IMG/VR virus record: IMGVR_UViG_3300042691_008532
Coordinates: 1 to 59,665 of that record
Strand: one strand, 5' to 3'
From: a virus
DNA: 59,665 nucleotides
Below the pieces are notes generated by a model that was not told where the DNA came from, made no database searches, and worked only from the letters and a program-made list of their open reading frames with translations. How positions within the stretch are numbered: the first letter of the stretch is position 1; every line of letters starts with the position of its first letter. A program made the position numbers and the translations under genes. Below, piece by piece: positions 42,291 to 51,223 of the stretch.

Positions 42291-45200
42291 TTATATTATT
42301 AACCAATTTGAATTATTAGATACGAGTGTAATAGACTCATTTACTCTAACAAGTACAGCAGTAAGACCTCCATCTATTGTTTCAGAACCTGCTCCATCTA
42401 CTGTTAAATTTGGAGTACCTGCTGATTTTTTAACCACAATGGTAGCCTTATTTCCTACCGCTGTAGGAAGGGTTACAGTAAATGTACCACCCGTAGTATC
42501 ACAAGATACTATTTTTGTTCCTGCGGTTGCTGTTTCAGAATATGTAGTCGATACTGATGCAACAGAGTATGCAACATCAGCAGGGGTTAAATAATCAGTT
42601 CCTGCTATCGCTGCGCTGATTGCTGTACCATTACCTTTCAATAAACCGGTTACGGTTGTACTGATAGTGATAGCCGGAGTTGTAGAAGCGTTTGCTACAC
42701 TACCTGCAAAACCGTTTGCTGACACTACAGATACAGATGTAACAGTGCCTGAGCCTCCTCCACCTGCAGCGTTGAGTAATCTCCAACCGCCACTTGTGTT
42801 CTCGTAAGTACCTTCCGTTCCGTCTGTCTGATATACAATCAAACCAACTGCAGGAGAACTGATAGCAGTTCTCTGTGCGGCTGTCATACGTGGAGGAAGA
42901 AAACCTTGGGTGGTAGATTCTATTGAAACAGCTGCTGAAGCAGGTATTGTTTGCCAAGTTCTCCAACCAAGATGCAATGTTTTAACTGTTGCAATAAACG
43001 CTTCTTGGTTAGTTACTTCTGTGTTATTAGTAGCAAAACGAAACTGACCATTACCGAATAAGCCGATATATCCAACGTTTGACGTTTGATTATTATCACT
43101 AAAAAACCTTAATCCACCGAAAGATTGAGAACTTGCATGAACTAAAGAAACCCATCTTCCTGAACCTGCTCCAAGTGTTGTATTTCCAACTAAAATACCG
43201 CCTGATGTTTCACCACCCGTCATAAAGTTCCGAGTATTAAATTGGTCGAAAACTTCAAAAAACTGAGTTGAACTACTTGTTATTGTTGCACCTGATGTAG
43301 TTATAGTTAATCTATTTTGAACCCTTGCAGTACCATTCACATCTAACTGAAAACCTGCATCAGTAAACGTACCACCGTTCTGTATAACAACGTTACCTGT
43401 ACCACCAAAAATTCTCATCCTATCAGTCAATGACTGAAGTGTAGTACCTGCCGTTGTAGCCGTGGCAGTAGAAAAAACTAAACTTCCGGGAGCCCCCGTA
43501 CCTGTTCCTCTTGCACCTGCTAAAACTAAGTTTAATGCTGCTGCATCTGTCTTTCCCGCTTCCGTAGTTGGTTGAAGCACAACCCCACGGTTACCACCTC
43601 CAAGCTGATTGACTGTTGAATAACCAATACCGAAATAGACATTATTTAAGTAGTCAGCTGCAGACCCCCCTATACCAAATGTAACTGAACGGGTTAAAGC
43701 AGTACCACCACCAAAATGAATACTATTGCTTATATCACCATTTGTTACCTGATTATTTACAGCAATATGAATATTACCACTACCCGAAATTATCCCTCTA
43801 CCTGCAAACATTCCAATAAAAACATTAGTGCCACCTGAGGTCAACTCATTACCGGCTTGTCTACCAATTAAAGTATTTTGTGCTCCTGTCGTAAGTAGAC
43901 CTCCACCCCCAAAAACATAGTTTGCATCTCCTGTTGGGGCAAATGTTATATTGGAAACTTGTGATGAAGGAGCAATATAAATAGAGCCGTTAATCAATCC
44001 TACCTTATGCTGATATAATAAAGTCTTGTCACCACCTGTAGTATCAGGATTGTATAACCAACGCATATAAGAACCTGCAGTAGTCCCGCCTTGAGAAAAA
44101 ATCAGGTTATTAACCGTTGACGTTGCTATAGTAAACGCACCTTGTACTCTCGCAGTTCCATTGACATCAAATTTATAACCTGCGTCTGTAGATGTTCCAA
44201 TAAGCGTGTTTCCGCTTGTAGAATTAAAGATGTTATTACCAATAGTATTGCGAAATGCAATTAGAGTGACATTTGTTAAATTGGTTGCTGTTGGCTCATA
44301 TGATATACCATAGACAATACCCGGATTAGCGTTTCCGGTAAAATCATATGTTGTATATATTCTAAAATCTTTATAAGTTCCACCGCCTAAACCTGTGGCG
44401 GTTTTTGTACCTGTTAATCCAAATGAAAAATTGTTGTTTGTTGGGTCACTTAAACCTCCTCCACTTGTTAAATATGTACTATAGAATCCGAATGTAAAAC
44501 TTTGTATCGGGCTTGCACCACCATTTGTGTAGGCTTGTAATACACTACCTCCTGCACTACCTGAAATTCCTAACAAATACGATATAGTTGCACTTGTAGG
44601 AGTTAAGAATCCATTGTAAGTAGTATTACCATTTAATCGAGTTGTTCCATTAACATCCAACCTAAATCCTGCATCAGTAAACGTACCACCGTTCTGTATA
44701 ACAACGTTACCCGTTCCTCCAAAAATCCTCATCCGTTCAGTCAATGACTGAAGCGTAGTGCCGGTTGTTGTAGTAGTAGATGTAGAGAATGATACGTTGC
44801 CCGGAGTTCCTGTGCCTGTACCTTTACCTCCTGCGATAGTTATATTACCTCCGTTTCTATCTGCTGTATTCCCACCACCACTTGCGTTAATAGTTGTTGA
44901 GTTAGCATTTCCTCCACTCATAGCTTGAACACCACCGCCTATATAAACATCGTTTATACTATAAGTGCCTGAAACATCATCACCGCCAATTACAAGCTGT
45001 CTGCTTGCTGTTGTTGTAGCAAAAAGACCAATAGCTATTGATGCAGTATGAGCAGCAGTACCTCTATCACCAATCATTATAGAAAACGCTCCGCTTGCAG
45101 TAGTAATATTCCCAATAGCTATTGCTGATGCATTTGAAGCTGTACCACCAATAGCAACACTTCCGCTATTACTCGTAGAACCACTAATAGCTACACCTGC

Positions 45201-48128
45201 TGTTGCATTACCTCCTATTGCAATTGCACCATTAGTAGACTGTGCACCCTGTCCTAACCTTGAAATCGCAATACCTCCACCACTTGCATTAGCTGTGTAT
45301 CCAATAGCCACATTACCTGTTCCTGTGCCAACTACAGCGCTATTACCTATAGATATACCAACAATAGAAGAATTATTAAAAGTTCCGCTACCAATAAAAA
45401 TACCTCTATCAGCCGTTTGTGCAGTTGTGCCTGATGTAAGTAGATTTAAAGAAGTAGTACCAAAGTTTGTATAATAAACACTTGACCTTGTAGTCCCATT
45501 AACATCAAACTGAAATCCTGCATCGGTCGTAGTGCCAACACCTATTCTACCGTTAGAAAAGAATCTTGTTGTTGTGCTTCCTACAATATCTAATGAGTTA
45601 GTACTAAGTGTAAGAGCCCTGTTACCTGTCAGCGTTCCGTCACTATTGTAAATGTTTGTTCCACTATACTGAGGAATATTCAGCGTAGAGCCAACCAATG
45701 TAGCCGGTCCACTTGAACCGGTTGTAGTCAGTGTCAATGCATCCTGCTTACCATTAAACGTAGACCAATCCGCTGAACTTAAAAGTCCTCGATTCGTTAC
45801 GTTTGCCGTAGGAATATTAAACGTATGAGTCGCTCCAACACTTGAGATGTTAAAGTCAGTACCACTTGAACCTGTACCAAAATATTGAACCTGTTCAATC
45901 AAACCGTTCAATGCTAATATGCCGGTAGAGAAAGTTGTAATAATCTGACAAAGATGCGGCCCCTCAGTATGAAGTGTAATCGTTCTACCTGAAGTAGCAA
46001 TATACACCCTGATAGCTAATCTGTCAGTAAGGGTTAACGTTGTTTGAGGAACAGCCAATACTGTAATGTATAAGTCGATAGCCGTTCCACCTGTAATTCC
46101 TTTAGGGTTTACAGCATCGCTTGCTATCAACGTAAATACAACCCCATCATACTTGTATAACTCTACATAGTAAGAAGGAGTACCTCCTCCTGATGATGCA
46201 CTAAAAAACAACTCAAACGTCCAATTGCCGGCAGGTATATTAAGTAAAGCAGGGACTCCTGCATCTGTAATAAACTGTGCAACATAACCATCTGTGCTGA
46301 TATTAAAGTCCGTTCCTGCTCCCAAAATAGGAGTTTTGCTCATTTCATAGTATGTGTTACCTACAAATGTGCCTTGGTTAACACTACCATTCAGGTAATA
46401 AGATACAGAGGCTCCGCCACCACCTCCATTGGTAGGGAAATTTGCTAACGTACCATCACCTCTTATATATTGAGATGCAATACCTGCTCCTGTTATTGCA
46501 ATCGTTCCATTGCTTGTTAATGGACTATTAGTCACATTAAATGCGCTTGGCATAGATACACCCACCGAAGTAAGTCCTAAGTCGGTCCAAGAAGCCGAAA
46601 TCGTTCCGCCATCTTGCTGATTAAGTGTTAATGTCTTAGTTGTTGTCCCTGTAACAGCTGCACTAACAATTGAATTGTCGTATGCTGTATCCCAATTAGC
46701 AGAGTTGTCTGTAATATATGAAATAGTACCACCAACAGACTTTACTAAACCATTACCAAGTAAAGCATTTTGCTTGCTATTAAATGTAGTCCAATCAAGA
46801 CTGCTTATATATCCATCTTGACTACCATTTCCTTGCTGAATGGTAAAAATGCCTGTTATATTATTATAAAGCAAAGGGGATGCAGCACTTATAGCATTCC
46901 TTGCCCTGTTATTTGTAAAGTATAAGTTTGTAATTCCCTCGGGAATGTTGTCTGAAATTAAGCTAACGGCTCCTGTAAATCCATTTACTGAAGTAACCGC
47001 ATCTGTATTATCAACCTTTTGCCAAGTACCACCATTAAATATAGCCCAATCTCCTACTTTCCAATCAGAGATGCCGTTAAGATTTGTTGAACCGGCAACA
47101 TTTACAACATAATAATGGCCTTGAACACCAATACTACTTGTAAGAATCGGGAAGTTTATATTAGCATTCCATGTTCCCTGATATTGAACACCTCCAACTA
47201 ATCCGTTGATTTGATTTTGAAGTTTACCGAAGGCTGTCAAAATACTGTCTGTAGCAATAATCGAGCCCCCCATTATGTTCAAGCCCGTTAATATTTTTGA
47301 TATTACAGCAGAATTGTTCAGCGTAATTGGAACAGAGCCGGGTCCTGTAGCCGTAGCTTCACCGGTAAGAGCAGTAATATAATTGCCTGCGTTCTGCTTC
47401 CCATCAAAATTAATCCAATCAGAAGAACTAAGGTATCCACTTTGTACACTATTAGCTACCTGTATACTAAATACTCCGGATATAGAATTAAAAAGTAATG
47501 GAGAAGCAGCAGAGTATGTCGGTAAATTAACCCATTTGATACCTGTGCCTGTGCTTGATAACACTTGACCGTTTGTTCCTGAAGAAGAAAATCCATCAGT
47601 TAATAATCCAAGAATATAAAGATTATCATTAATCGTTGCGGTATCCGTATTTACATCAAACGCTTCAAGGTTTGCATTAAGGATAATATCAACATCAGCT
47701 ACGTCGCCTGATGTAAGAACCTGTTGCAATGTAGGTATTACCACCGGCATTGTGTACCAAGAAACACCTGTCCCCGTACTTATTAAAAAATCACCGGGTA
47801 ATCCAATACTATCTGATGAATCAAAAAGTTTGCCTTCAACATGAACCTCTTCGCTTAAATAAGTTTTATATAATTCTGCTACATTAGTTACCTCAATATT
47901 AGTAGTAGTTATCTTGCCAAAAAGATTAATATTCTGTGTAGCCGTATTCCCATAATCCAAAACACCCTGCAAATTATTTGCAGGGATATTTGGAATAAAT
48001 AGTTGAAGCAGTTCTAATAGGGTAAAGTTATATGTAACATCTTCGATTTCGCCACCAACGCTCGTGCCGATTAACTTGTCTGCTAATTTAGGAATAGGCA
48101 CAACTTCGTATGTACTAATCTTTGACAT
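42291..48128 (-). CDS. Giant tail fiber / receptor-binding protein, 1945 aa
   Basis: Residues 1-45 are an N-terminal module (MSKISTYEV, then VTYNFTLLELLQLF) shared with the 88-residue protein just upstream; this is probably the virion-anchoring domain. The rest is Gly/Thr/Ser/Asn-rich with recurrent DAGFxLDVNGT(T/A)R units. A YadA/Hep-Hag-like stretch (NVAIGYTANA, GAIAIGGNAT, SVAIGGTASN, IAIG) lies near 930-1030. Two nearly identical GTTLQSLT(E/D)RMRIFGG...VNGT blocks are encoded at about 43354 and 44668. The C-terminal region begins with FLPPRMTAAQRTAISSP, a motif before many fiber tips. A trimeric, modular fiber that diversifies by recombination is the likely picture. Confidence 0.8.
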   Translation of the reverse strand: MSKISTYEVVPIPKLADKLIGTSVGGEIEDVTYNFTLLELLQLFIPNIPANNLQGVLDYGNTATQNINLFGKITTTNIEVTNVAELYKTYLSEEVHVEGKLFDSSDSIGLPGDFLISTGTGVSWYTMPVVIPTLQQVLTSGDVADVDIILNANLEAFDVNTDTATINDNLYILGLLTDGFSSSGTNGQVLSSTGTGIKWVNLPTYSAASPLLFNSISGVFSIQVANSVQSGYLSSSDWINFDGKQNAGNYITALTGEATATGPGSVPITLNNSAVISKILTGLNIMGGSIIATDSILTAFGKLQNQINGLVGGVQYQGTWNANINFPILTSSIGVQGHYYVVNVAGSTNLNGISDWKVGDWAIFNGGTWQKVDNTDAVTSVNGFTGAVSLISDNIPEGITNLYFTNNRARNAISAASPLLYNNITGIFTIQQGNGSQDGYISSLDWTTFNSKQNALLGNGLVKSVGGTISYITDNSANWDTAYDNSIVSAAVTGTTTKTLTLNQQDGGTISASWTDLGLTSVGVSMPSAFNVTNSPLTSNGTIAITGAGIASQYIRGDGTLANFPTNGGGGGASVSYYLNGSVNQGTFVGNTYYEMSKTPILGAGTDFNISTDGYVAQFITDAGVPALLNIPAGNWTFELFFSASSGGGTPSYYVELYKYDGVVFTLIASDAVNPKGITGGTAIDLYITVLAVPQTTLTLTDRLAIRVYIATSGRTITLHTEGPHLCQIITTFSTGILALNGLIEQVQYFGTGSSGTDFNISSVGATHTFNIPTANVTNRGLLSSADWSTFNGKQDALTLTTTGSSGPATLVGSTLNIPQYSGTNIYNSDGTLTGNRALTLSTNSLDIVGSTTTRFFSNGRIGVGTTTDAGFQFDVNGTTRSSVYYTNFGTTSLNLLTSGTTAQTADRGIFIGSGTFNNSSIVGISIGNSAVVGTGTGNVAIGYTANASGGGIAISRLGQGAQSTNGAIAIGGNATAGVAISGSTSNSGSVAIGGTASNASAIAIGNITTASGAFSIMIGDRGTAAHTASIAIGLFATTTASRQLVIGGDDVSGTYSINDVYIGGGVQAMSGGNANSTTINASGGGNTADRNGGNITIAGGKGTGTGTPGNVSFSTSTTTTTGTTLQSLTERMRIFGGTGNVVIQNGGTFTDAGFRLDVNGTTRLNGNTTYNGFLTPTSATISYLLGISGSAGGSVLQAYTNGGASPIQSFTFGFYSTYLTSGGGLSDPTNNNFSFGLTGTKTATGLGGGTYKDFRIYTTYDFTGNANPGIVYGISYEPTATNLTNVTLIAFRNTIGNNIFNSTSGNTLIGTSTDAGYKFDVNGTARVQGAFTIATSTVNNLIFSQGGTTAGSYMRWLYNPDTTGGDKTLLYQHKVGLINGSIYIAPSSQVSNITFAPTGDANYVFGGGGLLTTGAQNTLIGRQAGNELTSGGTNVFIGMFAGRGIISGSGNIHIAVNNQVTNGDISNSIHFGGGTALTRSVTFGIGGSAADYLNNVYFGIGYSTVNQLGGGNRGVVLQPTTEAGKTDAAALNLVLAGARGTGTGAPGSLVFSTATATTAGTTLQSLTDRMRIFGGTGNVVIQNGGTFTDAGFQLDVNGTARVQNRLTITTSGATITSSSTQFFEVFDQFNTRNFMTGGETSGGILVGNTTLGAGSGRWVSLVHASSQSFGGLRFFSDNNQTSNVGYIGLFGNGQFRFATNNTEVTNQEAFIATVKTLHLGWRTWQTIPASAAVSIESTTQGFLPPRMTAAQRTAISSPAVGLIVYQTDGTEGTYENTSGGWRLLNAAGGGGSGTVTSVSVVSANGFAGSVANASTTPAITISTTVTGLLKGNGTAISAAIAGTDYLTPADVAYSVASVSTTYSETATAGTKIVSCDTTGGTFTVTLPTAVGNKATIVVKKSAGTPNLTVDGAGSETIDGGLTAVLVRVNESITLVSNNSNWLII
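43354..43450 (-). repeat. Fiber internal direct repeat, copy 2 in transcription order
   Basis: About 97 bases that are nearly identical to 44668-44764 (offset 1314). They encode the block with LQSLTDRMRIFGGTGNVV and NGGTFTDAGFQL. Confidence 0.85.
44668..44764 (-). repeat. Fiber internal direct repeat, copy 1 in transcription order
   Basis: Counterpart of 43354-43450, encoding LQSLTERMRIFGGTGNVV and NGGTFTDAGFRL. Several differences are synonymous, which suggests an old duplication kept by selection or gene conversion. Confidence 0.85.
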
Positions 48129-48142
48129 TCCGCTAAAATTTT

Positions 48143-48409
48143 TTAATGTACTACTTTCAAATAATCACCTGTTCTATATATCTGACCAACAACCAATCCG
48201 CCTAATAAAGCAGCAGCATTATCAGCATATACCGGAACATCATCTATCACAATAGCAGGAGCGCTAAAGTGCGCTTGGAAAAGTTGCAATAACTCAGCCG
48301 GTGTAAAATTGTAAGTTACATTTGGCGGAGTTCCCTCTGTACGTGTGCCAACGAGTTTATCGTCCAACATTGGCAACGCATTTATTGGATATGAACTAAT
48401 TTTTGACAT
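48143..48409 (-). CDS. 88-aa mini-fiber sharing the giant fiber's N-terminal module
   Basis: Begins MSKISSYPINALPMLDDKLV and continues with VTYNFTPAELLQLF, matching residues 1-45 of the downstream 1945-residue fiber. Only ~40 further residues follow, ending in a QIYRTGDYLKVVH hairpin. It could be a short spike using the same attachment site, a capping or adaptor subunit, or the relic of a second fiber. It overlaps the preceding gene by 14 bases. Confidence 0.75.
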   Translation of the reverse strand: MSKISSYPINALPMLDDKLVGTRTEGTPPNVTYNFTPAELLQLFQAHFSAPAIVIDDVPVYADNAAALLGGLVVGQIYRTGDYLKVVH

Positions 48410-48635
48410 CTTCTTTTGGTTTTATTTCTCCTGTTTGCATATTAATTACAGTATTCTCTCCGTATTTATTAATAAGATACTTCTCATTTTCAATAAAAGA
48501 GTCTTTAATCTTATTCGCCTCAGCAATATAAATTTGCTTTTGCAACTCAAGTTCTCCAAGAGCAATCTTAACCTTTGTATACTCTTGTGTCCCATTTTTG
48601 ATAAAATTTAATTCTTCTGCTGTTAAATGTGGCAT
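48396..48635 (-). CDS. Small helical protein upstream of the fibers, 79 aa
   Basis: Starts MPHLTAEELNFIKNGTQEYT and continues as one long helix rich in Lys and Glu; such short coiled-coil proteins are common in Bacteroidota phages near fiber genes. It has a good promoter (48656-48686) and the AAATCAAATG leader. Function unknown. Confidence 0.65.
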   Translation of the reverse strand: MPHLTAEELNFIKNGTQEYTKVKIALGELELQKQIYIAEANKIKDSFIENEKYLINKYGENTVINMQTGEIKPKEDVKN

Positions 48636-48655
48636 TTGATTTTATTTTGTTTGTA

Positions 48656-48686
48656 CAAATATAATGATAAACTAACCTTTTACAAT
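48656..48686 (-). promoter_or_regulatory. Bacteroidota-type promoter for the fiber cluster (minus)
   Basis: On the minus strand ATTG (48686-48683), a 19-base spacer, then TATATTTG (48663-48656) followed by TACAAA. It lies in the 3' end of the spanin gene, so fibers can be transcribed separately from lysis genes. Confidence 0.7.
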
Positions 48687-49130
48687 GTACCTATATCCAA
48701 GATATAAAAGCACGACAATCAGCAAAAGCCATAAGAGATTTGAATAGTTGGCTTTCCTGTCAATCTTCTTCTCAGAATCCTTGGCTTTTACTCTTTTTTT
48801 GACGGAAACTTGCCTTACTTCCGACTGCTGAGTGGTTGATTTTGACGAGTCAACTGTACGTTTACGGTTTTTTGTAGCCCGGACCTTGGCATTGAAATAT
48901 TTGACGTTGCCGATTATAATCGGCTTTGAGGTATCAATTGGAGTTATCTCAAACTCTTCGCTACTATCAATCGTAGTAATAGCGTTTTGAATTGTATTGA
49001 TTTGATGCTTCTGCTCTACAACAGAACTATCTGTACTCGTTTGCGTTTTACTCTCAGATTTTGTAAGTTTTTTTGCTGCACAGCCAAATAAAAAGAAAAC
49101 CCATAACAATAGTAAAATATATTTGCGCAT
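48672..49130 (-). CDS. Putative unimolecular spanin (u-spanin), 152 aa
   Basis: The N-terminus MRKYILLLLWVFFLFGCAAK is a lipoprotein signal with lipobox LFGC and Cys17 as the lipidated residue (Ala at +2 fits the outer membrane). A ~110-residue Ser/Thr/Lys-rich periplasmic region follows. The C-terminus has a transmembrane helix NLLWLLLIVVLLYLGY (~131-146) with a short basic tail. An outer-membrane lipoprotein with a C-terminal inner-membrane helix is the u-spanin design (T1 gp11 type). It is the third gene after holin and endolysin. It would fuse the two membranes in the last lysis step. Confidence 0.75.
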   Translation of the reverse strand: MRKYILLLLWVFFLFGCAAKKLTKSESKTQTSTDSSVVEQKHQINTIQNAITTIDSSEEFEITPIDTSKPIIIGNVKYFNAKVRATKNRKRTVDSSKSTTQQSEVRQVSVKKRVKAKDSEKKIDRKANYSNLLWLLLIVVLLYLGYRYIVKG

Positions 49131-49134
49131 TGTT

Positions 49135-49641
49135 TTAAATTAAGACATAGCCACCCTTGTCAACAGTACCCTGATTGAGCAACTTCTGCAGTTCAGTAAT
49201 GGACTTACCAAATGTTTTTTGAAAATGAGGAGCATCTACAAACTTCCAATCGCCTCCCCATTCCCATCCATATCTCTTAAAGATGGTTACGATTTCAATC
49301 CAATCAGATTTACGGTCTCCATCAAAATCAGCTTTGGTATCCCAAGAAGCAGACTCCTTTGTCCCATTCCCATCTTTGTCTATTAACAGAACAATATCAA
49401 TAGCCAACCCATAGTTGTGATAAGATTGGCCACCTCTTGCATTAGTTACTTTTCTCCCCGGCTTTGTTCTTCCTTGAGCAAACAATTCATCCTGCTCTTT
49501 GATTGTTCGCAGGGTGTAAGAAAAACGACAACCGGCAGAGCCGGTTAATTGTTCAATAATTTCATCATATATTTCAAAAGCCTCTTCTCTTAACGTTGGA
49601 TGAAGCAAAGCGATTCTATCTAAAGTAATTTTATCTTTCAT
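49135..49641 (-). CDS. Endolysin, M15-family peptidase (VanY/L-Ala-D-Glu type)
   Basis: 168 residues. The zinc-site motif SYHNYGLAIDI gives His75 and Asp82; VDAPHFQ gives Asp136 and His139. Between them the DKDGNG (88-93) and DFDGDRKSDW (105-114) loops resemble calcium-binding EF-hand/dockerin-type loops and form an insertion in the M15 core. No signal peptide, consistent with release by the holin encoded just upstream (overlap of four bases). It would cut peptide bridges in peptidoglycan. Confidence 0.85.
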   Translation of the reverse strand: MKDKITLDRIALLHPTLREEAFEIYDEIIEQLTGSAGCRFSYTLRTIKEQDELFAQGRTKPGRKVTNARGGQSYHNYGLAIDIVLLIDKDGNGTKESASWDTKADFDGDRKSDWIEIVTIFKRYGWEWGGDWKFVDAPHFQKTFGKSITELQKLLNQGTVDKGGYVLI

Positions 49642-50069
49642 CTTATCTCATTTACATCTGATTTTAACTCTTTCGCACGACTAAGAGCCTTCTTTAACAT
49701 TGACCAAATGTTAATGTTAAAAGCCTGCTCAATATTTTCTTTTATCGAAACCAATTCAATAAAAAGCAAAAGCATTGCTGATATTTTTGTAAACATAAAT
49801 TCAAACCCAAAAGCGTGTTTAACAAATTCATTCAGCAAATATTTATCCATTAAAAACAAAAACAATACGCAAGTTTCATATAAAAGCATTTTGCTTATAA
49901 TACTCGACAAGTTTCTACTTGTAAAACTCTTCCAACCTTTCAATTTAACTGATTTGAAAATTCCTGTAAATGTGTCGAGAATAATAGCAGACGCTACGGC
50001 CACCAATAATCCATGTATCGGTGTAAATAAAATTATTAAAGAAGCGAATGCGTAGTTCAAGTATTTCAT
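49638..50069 (-). CDS. Holin
   Basis: 143 residues with hydrophobic segments at ~5-30, ~62-78 and ~92-108 and a charged C-terminus. The motif VASAIILDTFTGIFKSVK (~25-42) with a conserved Asp and following G-W-K-S-F-T-S-R and SSIISKM is the pattern of the phage holin family common in Bacteroidota and Firmicutes phages. It is the first gene of the lysis cassette (holin, endolysin, u-spanin), with four-base overlaps on both sides. Confidence 0.8.
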   Translation of the reverse strand: MKYLNYAFASLIILFTPIHGLLVAVASAIILDTFTGIFKSVKLKGWKSFTSRNLSSIISKMLLYETCVLFLFLMDKYLLNEFVKHAFGFEFMFTKISAMLLLFIELVSIKENIEQAFNINIWSMLKKALSRAKELKSDVNEIR

Positions 50070-50197
50070 CTTCCTTGACCTTTGTATGGTTTATTATAAA
50101 GTTTACTTCTCTTGTTTGTACTCGTCTTTGTCTTTGCAGCAACGCCTCTCTTCTTTGGCTTCTTTGCGTAAGATGATGATGCTATAACTTTTGCCAT
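50066..50197 (-). CDS. Basic 43-aa protein
   Basis: Encoded from ATG at 50197 to TGA at 50066, the stop overlapping the holin start (ATGA). Very Lys/Arg-rich (AKKPKKRGVAAKTKTSTNKR) and probably nucleic-acid binding. It belongs to a run of small basic proteins at the start of the late operon, probably packaged with DNA. Confidence 0.6.
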   Translation of the reverse strand: MAKVIASSSYAKKPKKRGVAAKTKTSTNKRSKLYNKPYKGQGR

Positions 50198-50207
50198 CTT
50201 TTAATTT

Positions 50208-50699
50208 TTACCAAAGTGCATTAATAAGCGTTGCAGTTGTACCACTTGCAACCGAATGAACTTTAACTACCTGAACAGGAAGTATTGTGCCTACCGGAAC
50301 TGCATTAAATGTAACTATATCTTGCCCAATTGTTGTAACTCTTACATTACCGGCACCTCCTACAAATAAAAAACATCCCGGATTGCCGTTTGAGGTCTGA
50401 GGACTTGCCTGATATACTACATATGCTTTAGCTGTTGCTGCAAAAATATTAGCATTTAGGAGCAGTGTTGTTGCATTTACAACAGAAACAACTGTTGCTA
50501 CAGTGCCATCAGTTGTATTGTATACGACATCTCCTGTTGCGACACCTTTTGTAATAAAATCAGCAGCAGCATCTACAAGAGACGATGCGACTACAGATGT
50601 ATTTGTTCCAACAGCAATGTCTGATGGATATGGAATATCTGCATTATCTGTTGGTATTACACGTAATGCTCTTGAGAACGTTGTTTTAAAAACTGACAT
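50208..50699 (-). CDS. Head decoration/virion protein, 163 aa
   Basis: Beta-rich, low-charge protein. Residues ~29-100 (GTNTSVVASSLVDAAADF, GDVVYNTTDG, VVNATTLLLNANIF) are clearly related to a module in the connector protein at 29746-30684. Residues ~105-163 resemble a second small beta-barrel (GCFLFVGGAGNVRVTTIGQD). Its size and composition fit a capsid decoration or head-fiber base protein. Confidence 0.6.
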   Translation of the reverse strand: MSVFKTTFSRALRVIPTDNADIPYPSDIAVGTNTSVVASSLVDAAADFITKGVATGDVVYNTTDGTVATVVSVVNATTLLLNANIFAATAKAYVVYQASPQTSNGNPGCFLFVGGAGNVRVTTIGQDIVTFNAVPVGTILPVQVVKVHSVASGTTATLINALW

Positions 50700-50702
50700 A
50701 GT

Positions 50703-50876
50703 TTATTTTTTTTCTTGGTAAGGGAATGCTCTGTTTAATGCGTCTCTTCTTTGCTTACAACCACAATCTTTACCGGTAATTTTTGAAACAGTTTCAACAA
50801 CTTTTTTTATTCCGGTAGCTGTAGTTATTTTTTCTATCGAATCACCGAGACCTTTGCTTTTCGATTTTTGTTCCAT
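50703..50876 (-). CDS. Small conserved-type protein with CGC motif, 57 aa
   Basis: ATG at 50876 after an AAATCAAATG leader, TAA at 50703. The pattern GLGDSIEKITTATGIKKVV followed by DCGCKQRRDALNRAFPY is one I have met in small proteins of Bacteroidota phages. The two Cys and the basic segment could bind metal or nucleic acid. Function unknown. Confidence 0.65.
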   Translation of the reverse strand: MEQKSKSKGLGDSIEKITTATGIKKVVETVSKITGKDCGCKQRRDALNRAFPYQEKK

Positions 50877-50887
50877 TTGATTTGAGT

Positions 50888-51223
50888 TTAAATATTTGAA
50901 ACCCTTCTTCCCATTCCGACCCTTGACTTTTCTGCCTTTTTAGCCGCAAGTTTAGAAGGACTTATTTCTGATTTTGTTTTTGGTGTCTTTGAAGACACTC
51001 GCTTTGTTGGCCTGCAGTATTCATTCTTTCCACCGGCACCACACGCTTTACCGGTTCTTGTATCCTGCCACTTCTCTTTCTCCCATCTTTTCAAACTACT
51101 TCCTTCCTCAGATTTGCGAACACTGCCTGATGCCTTCCGGCACTTAGCAATCGCTTGCGAAGCACGAGCCGAAGGGAACACATCATACGATGCTTTGACT
51201 TTTTTGTAGCAAGCGTCTTTCAT
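50888..51223 (-). CDS. DUF5872-like basic protein, 111 aa
   Basis: Starts MKDACYKKVKASYDVFPSAR then QAIAKCRK, the DUF5872-type motif found in many phages and giant viruses. A WQDTRTGKACG segment and a Lys/Ser/Pro-rich tail follow. Likely a small DNA-associated virion protein. Palindrome copy 6 lies in its coding region. Overlaps the next upstream gene by four bases. Confidence 0.7.
   Translation of the reverse strand: MKDACYKKVKASYDVFPSARASQAIAKCRKASGSVRKSEEGSSLKRWEKEKWQDTRTGKACGAGGKNEYCRPTKRVSSKTPKTKSEISPSKLAAKKAEKSRVGMGRRVSNI
50983..50998 (-). repeat. 16-base palindrome, copy 6 (inside the DUF5872-like gene)
   Basis: The minus strand reads GTGTCTTCAAAGACAC, encoding part of RVSSKTP; like copy 3 it encodes Ser-Ser-Lys-Thr. 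Confidence 0.9.
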
